DNA of 64,000 nt from Bryum argenteum (lineage: Eukaryota; Streptophyta; Bryopsida; Bryales; Bryaceae): NCBI GenBank assembly GCA_037043015.1, contig CM073330.1, forward strand, positions 8,140,012 through 8,204,011, given 5' to 3'. The notes under the pieces were generated by a model. That model was not told the origin of the DNA, did not search any database, and saw only the letters and a program-made list of their open reading frames with translations. Below are positions 61,201 through 64,000 of the stretch, in pieces (position 1 is the stretch's first letter; each line of letters begins with the position of its first letter). The position numbers and the translations under genes are program-made.

Positions 61201-61941
61201 TTCAATAAGATTGATCTCGTGATCAACCCCTTTCCTATGCGGGGGCAACGACTTTGCATCTTGTCGATTAAAAGCGTCAATAATCGGCATGAGCCACCAG
61301 AGCATGTTGTGCCGGGTCCCTATACACCTTCTCGTAGTGCGCCTTGGATGTCAACCAAGCTCGGCACTAAAACCTCTACCTGCTTCACCGCTTCTCGCAA
61401 AGTTTGAATCATCGACGACGATTCTTTCGCATTGGCTCCAACGTAATCGGTCGAGTCTTCACAATCATCTTGAAAGGTTTTCAACGCAAACCTCTTCTTT
61501 AGCAGGCCGAACACTCGCATCACGCCGCCCCATCCAACCTTTTCCCAAGATTATATCATCTATCCGTCCCCGGATTAACATAGGCAACAATCTTCTCCTC
61601 CATACCATCAATATCGACCATAAAATTTGCAATTTGGCAAATCATAGGCCGCTTCTTCATTGTCGTGAATTTGCTCCAAAGATCTAGGTTGAATAGATGA
61701 CGATCCAACCCTCTCCGTCGAACAAATTGCTGCATACGCTTTCTAAAGCATTGGCATCCGTAATCACACAAAGACGAGTAGATATAGTTGAGTTTATTAA
61801 AACATCAACATACATACCACCCGTGTCTAAGCGCTCTCCTAGATTCTTCAACTTTGACAACTTGCTTCCACGCCTTCGACCGAGTCTTATCTTTGAAGTC
61901 GCTCGTTTTTCCGACTCTACATCGTAGTCACAACTCTCCAT
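58238..61941 (-). pseudogene. pol remnant: protease region, RT, RNase H, integrase, chromodomain
   Basis: Pieces in several frames, 5' to 3' on the minus strand. A possible protease region (61941-61684) lacks a clear DSGA motif. RT: SKDQLLVLRKTLTELLDNGF near 61170-61100, then SRVDVISAFNRIRVKEGDEW near 60920-60860, and the catalytic box AYIDDVVIYSD near 60742-60710. RNase H: TIECDSSGY and ESNYPIHDKEMLAIVHCIRE (60335-60090). Integrase: WTELSIDFITDW (59474-59124), then DRGSQFVSPLW and HPETDGATERR (59140-58922), which supply D and E of the DDE triad. Chromodomain-like tail: QLLVKWTRMVEPTWEH (within 58618-58238). Each segment is separated by frameshifts or stops. Confidence 0.85.
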
Positions 61942-62084
61942 CTCTTTGACCTCCTCTATCTTGACATTGCTTCTTCTTTCTCATCGCGCGCACTATCGAA
62001 GTTTTGTCCGCGCTCTTTTTTCTTCTTGTTCTCATTGCCTTCACCTTGCTTGGATAAATGAATCATTTGCACGGTGGCCTCGCT

Positions 62085-63055
62085 TCAAACATAAAAATAA
62101 ATATTCCTCTTGGCGACACCGTTGTTGTTCCTCCAAAGTCGACGTCTCCGAAGCTTACTTATTTGGACCGTAGGCATCCAATCCATCTCATCTCCATCCG
62201 CCATACGCGATTTGATGTCGCGATCGGAGCCGCAGACGACCTTTCCGATATCGCAAGCAATCGCTTGAGAGCCGACCGCCAACAAAGCTTGGACAAACAT
62301 ACCATAATCGATGTACGTCACAAGTCCAATCATCGCGCGTTGCATCTCTGAGTTGAGAGCACCGCGAAGATATCCTATCTTCACCATATCCGGAACCATG
62401 GTAAGTTGACTCTCACCAAGCTCCTTCTCAAACTTGGGCAAGAATGTTGCGAATGACTCCCTACCCTCGCTTCATTGCTTGAAGCCGATTCAATGCCTAC
62501 ACACACGATTCATTCGGGTCGATGTAAACGCTGTCAAGATGTTGAATAAAAGTCGCCGCATTGCAACCACGTTGATTTTGGTAGAAAGATACTACCATCA
62601 TCTGCGCCTTCGCATCCATCCTCGAAAACATGTATGCGGCTTGATCTTGAGGTGTACCAAGATACTCCATCAATTCGAAGCTTGTTATCCGCTTCGACCT
62701 TCCATATCGGGTAGCCCTTGCGACTCCCGTCAAACTTTGAAATATCGGCAATCGCTTGCGCAATGCGACGGCGCTTCTCCATATTGTTGCCGATCGATTG
62801 CGGCATCATCTCGATGAAGACGGACCTCCTAAACTCGTGAATTGTCCAAATTACCGAGCCACCGCAAATCAAGTTGCAACCAATCGCTGATAGCCAACTT
62901 CTCAACCACGAAGCTTGAAATTGTGTCGCAACCTCACGATCTCCTCGCTGATAGTCTTCCGCCGTAATTTCTCCTTGCGCTGCTGCTTCTGCTGCTTCAA
63001 AGATCTCATCATCGATCATCCGGGCGTTCTCCATCTCAAAAAGAACACCTCTCAA
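62085..63055 (-). pseudogene. gag remnant of the LTR element
   Basis: Pieces in shifting frames: an N-terminal part with ADISKFDGSRKGYPIWKVEA, then YLGTPQDQAAYMFSRMDAKA with HLDSVYIDPNESC, then LPKFEKELGESQLTMVPDMV with KIGYLRGALNSEMQRAMI. This order is that of Ty3/gypsy capsid regions. A CCHC knuckle was not found, probably lost to frameshifts. Confidence 0.7.
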
Positions 63056-63227
63056 TCGACTCTTCAGCTCGCAAAACCTTCAAAATACGTCCCGGTTCTC
63101 GTGGCTATCTTCAATCACTACCACGAGGGTGGATAAGTTCCTCAATCTAATCAATGTCCTACTTTTGTCGTTTGAAAAACAAGGGAGGATGAAGCCCTTC
63201 GTAAAAATCAAGAGAAGTCTTGGATTA

Positions 63228-63464
63228 TGTAAGAGTCTAGTCACAAAAAACAAGCAAAAACTATAAAAGAAATATATTGATCCAAGACTTAGGTTTACAA
63301 TGAATAAGAGTCCCTTATATACTAATCTCTTGGCTCAATCTGCCGAGGCTATACTTTAGCTCTCTCTGCTGAGGCTATACTTTAGCTCTCTTCGCCAAGT
63401 TCTATTTATAAAATTAATAGCGAGTGAACATCCGAGCTTATCAACGAGGCCTTGGCCCATGACA
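63228..63464 (-). repeat. 5' LTR (right copy)
   Basis: 237 bp; on the minus strand starts TGTCATGGGCC and ends GACTCTTACA. Shares the GCTATACTTTAGCTCT tandem units with the left LTR. Confidence 0.9.
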
Positions 63465-64000
63465 GTCCAAATAGTAATTATTTTTATTTATTTTTTTTAA
63501 TTTTTTTTTTTTACAATTTCTAGTAATTTCCAAATTGTTTCTTACAGTTAGTTTGTTTTTTTTTTTTTTTTTTTTTTTTTTTCAAAATTCACAAAGTGAT
63601 AGAGGCACCTACTTGCCGTTCAGATCTTTGATTGAATCAGATTTTACCTAATAAAATGCATGTTTTACTTGTATAGTTGTTTTTAGACCTTCTTCTAGAA
63701 AATAATTTGCATGAAAGTCTGAAAAGCAAAATGGATCTCTAAAATTTTGCATGAGCGTACTTAACTTAATTACCTACTTGGAAAAAAATAAGAGCATAAA
63801 GTTTGGAGTAACAATCATCAAGTTTCCCTTGACACCATTTAGACTATGTCTTTGAGGCAAAGCCCAAAAAAACTATTCAGTCAACTTTGAATGTTATGAT
63901 CTTACAGAGATCCAATGGTTAGAATTTTGTTAGTGCAGATAGTAAGGTTAAAGATCTTATGGTTGAAAATACAAAATATGTAAATTAAAGTGAATCATAC
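63465..64000 (+). repeat. Old dispersed repeat, right half of the split copy
   Basis: Continues the repeat begun at 57611 and aligns with the second half of 20210-21170 (CTTCTTCTAG, GCATGAGCGTACTTAACTTA, CAACTTTGAATGTTATGATC). A 30-bp-class poly-T tract lies near 63552-63582. It runs off the window. Confidence 0.5.

Larger units (their letters stand above)
57932..63464 (-). mobile_element. Ty3/gypsy chromovirus-type LTR retrotransposon, decayed (5.5 kb)
   Basis: Flanked by the 5-bp target duplication GTCCA (57927-57931 and 63465-63469). LTRs of 234 and 237 bp start TG and end CA. On the minus strand the order is LTR, gag, protease region, reverse transcriptase, RNase H, integrase, chromodomain, purine tract, LTR, which is the Ty3/gypsy order. 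A purine-rich tract (ATGAGGAGGACGAGGAGG) precedes the 3' LTR, at about 58189-58172. Many frameshifts and stops break all coding regions, so it cannot move by itself. No usual plant primer-binding site was recognised after the 5' LTR. Motifs in gag and RT resemble fungal rather than typical plant chromoviruses. Confidence 0.9.

Overview
This window looks like nuclear DNA of a land plant. It holds a few intron-bearing genes (GT-AG introns of about 80-600 bp) set in AT-rich DNA full of transposon remnants. The family set is plant-like: plant-type alpha carbonic anhydrases with a secretory leader, a mitochondrial DnaJ close to Arabidopsis GFA2, and an Rgp1-family protein. A bryophyte such as a liverwort is my best guess, but nothing in the sequence fixes the species.

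Layout. 1-4300 (-): a partial gene for an acidic, disordered protein with a RING-H2-like cluster and a 20-residue tandem repeat; its upstream part is broken by a stop codon and frameshifts. 4.5-12 kb: repeats and several DNA transposons. 13.5-15.7 kb (-): a frameshifted hAT-type transposase-like gene. 17.5-19.4 kb (+): an intact seven-exon alpha carbonic anhydrase (copy A). 22.2-24.5 kb and 29.6-32.0 kb: arms of a near-perfect inverted repeat of about 2.36 kb, each with another carbonic anhydrase. Copy B (-) reads intact. Copy C (+) has lost one G in its signal-peptide exon. The 5 kb between the arms is itself a diverged inverted duplication with three MITE insertions. 37.4-41.8 kb (-): an intact 18-exon mitochondrial DnaJ gene. 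42.1-44.4 kb: a chain of TTAA-flanked, piggyBac-like elements. 47.5-51.2 kb (+): an intact 11-exon Rgp1-family gene. 52.0-53.3 kb (-): a decayed RING/coiled-coil gene. 55.3-56.7 kb: a PIF/Harbinger-like element containing a near-perfect 74-bp hairpin. 57.9-63.5 kb (-): a decayed Ty3/gypsy chromovirus with two LTRs and a 5-bp target duplication, whose protein motifs look fungal-type.

The genes do not form one pathway. The carbonic anhydrases are a local family expanded by duplication and inversion: A and B converge tail to tail, B and C diverge head to head. The DnaJ and Rgp1 genes are housekeeping genes (mitochondrial protein folding; Rab GTPase activation at the Golgi). The most notable non-gene signals are the inverted carbonic anhydrase pair with its single indel, the TTAA-element chain with one nested insertion, a MITE family with consistent 4-bp target duplications, and the fungal-type LTR element sitting inside a host repeat. 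Exon borders were placed by eye from reading frame, splice dinucleotides and phase.
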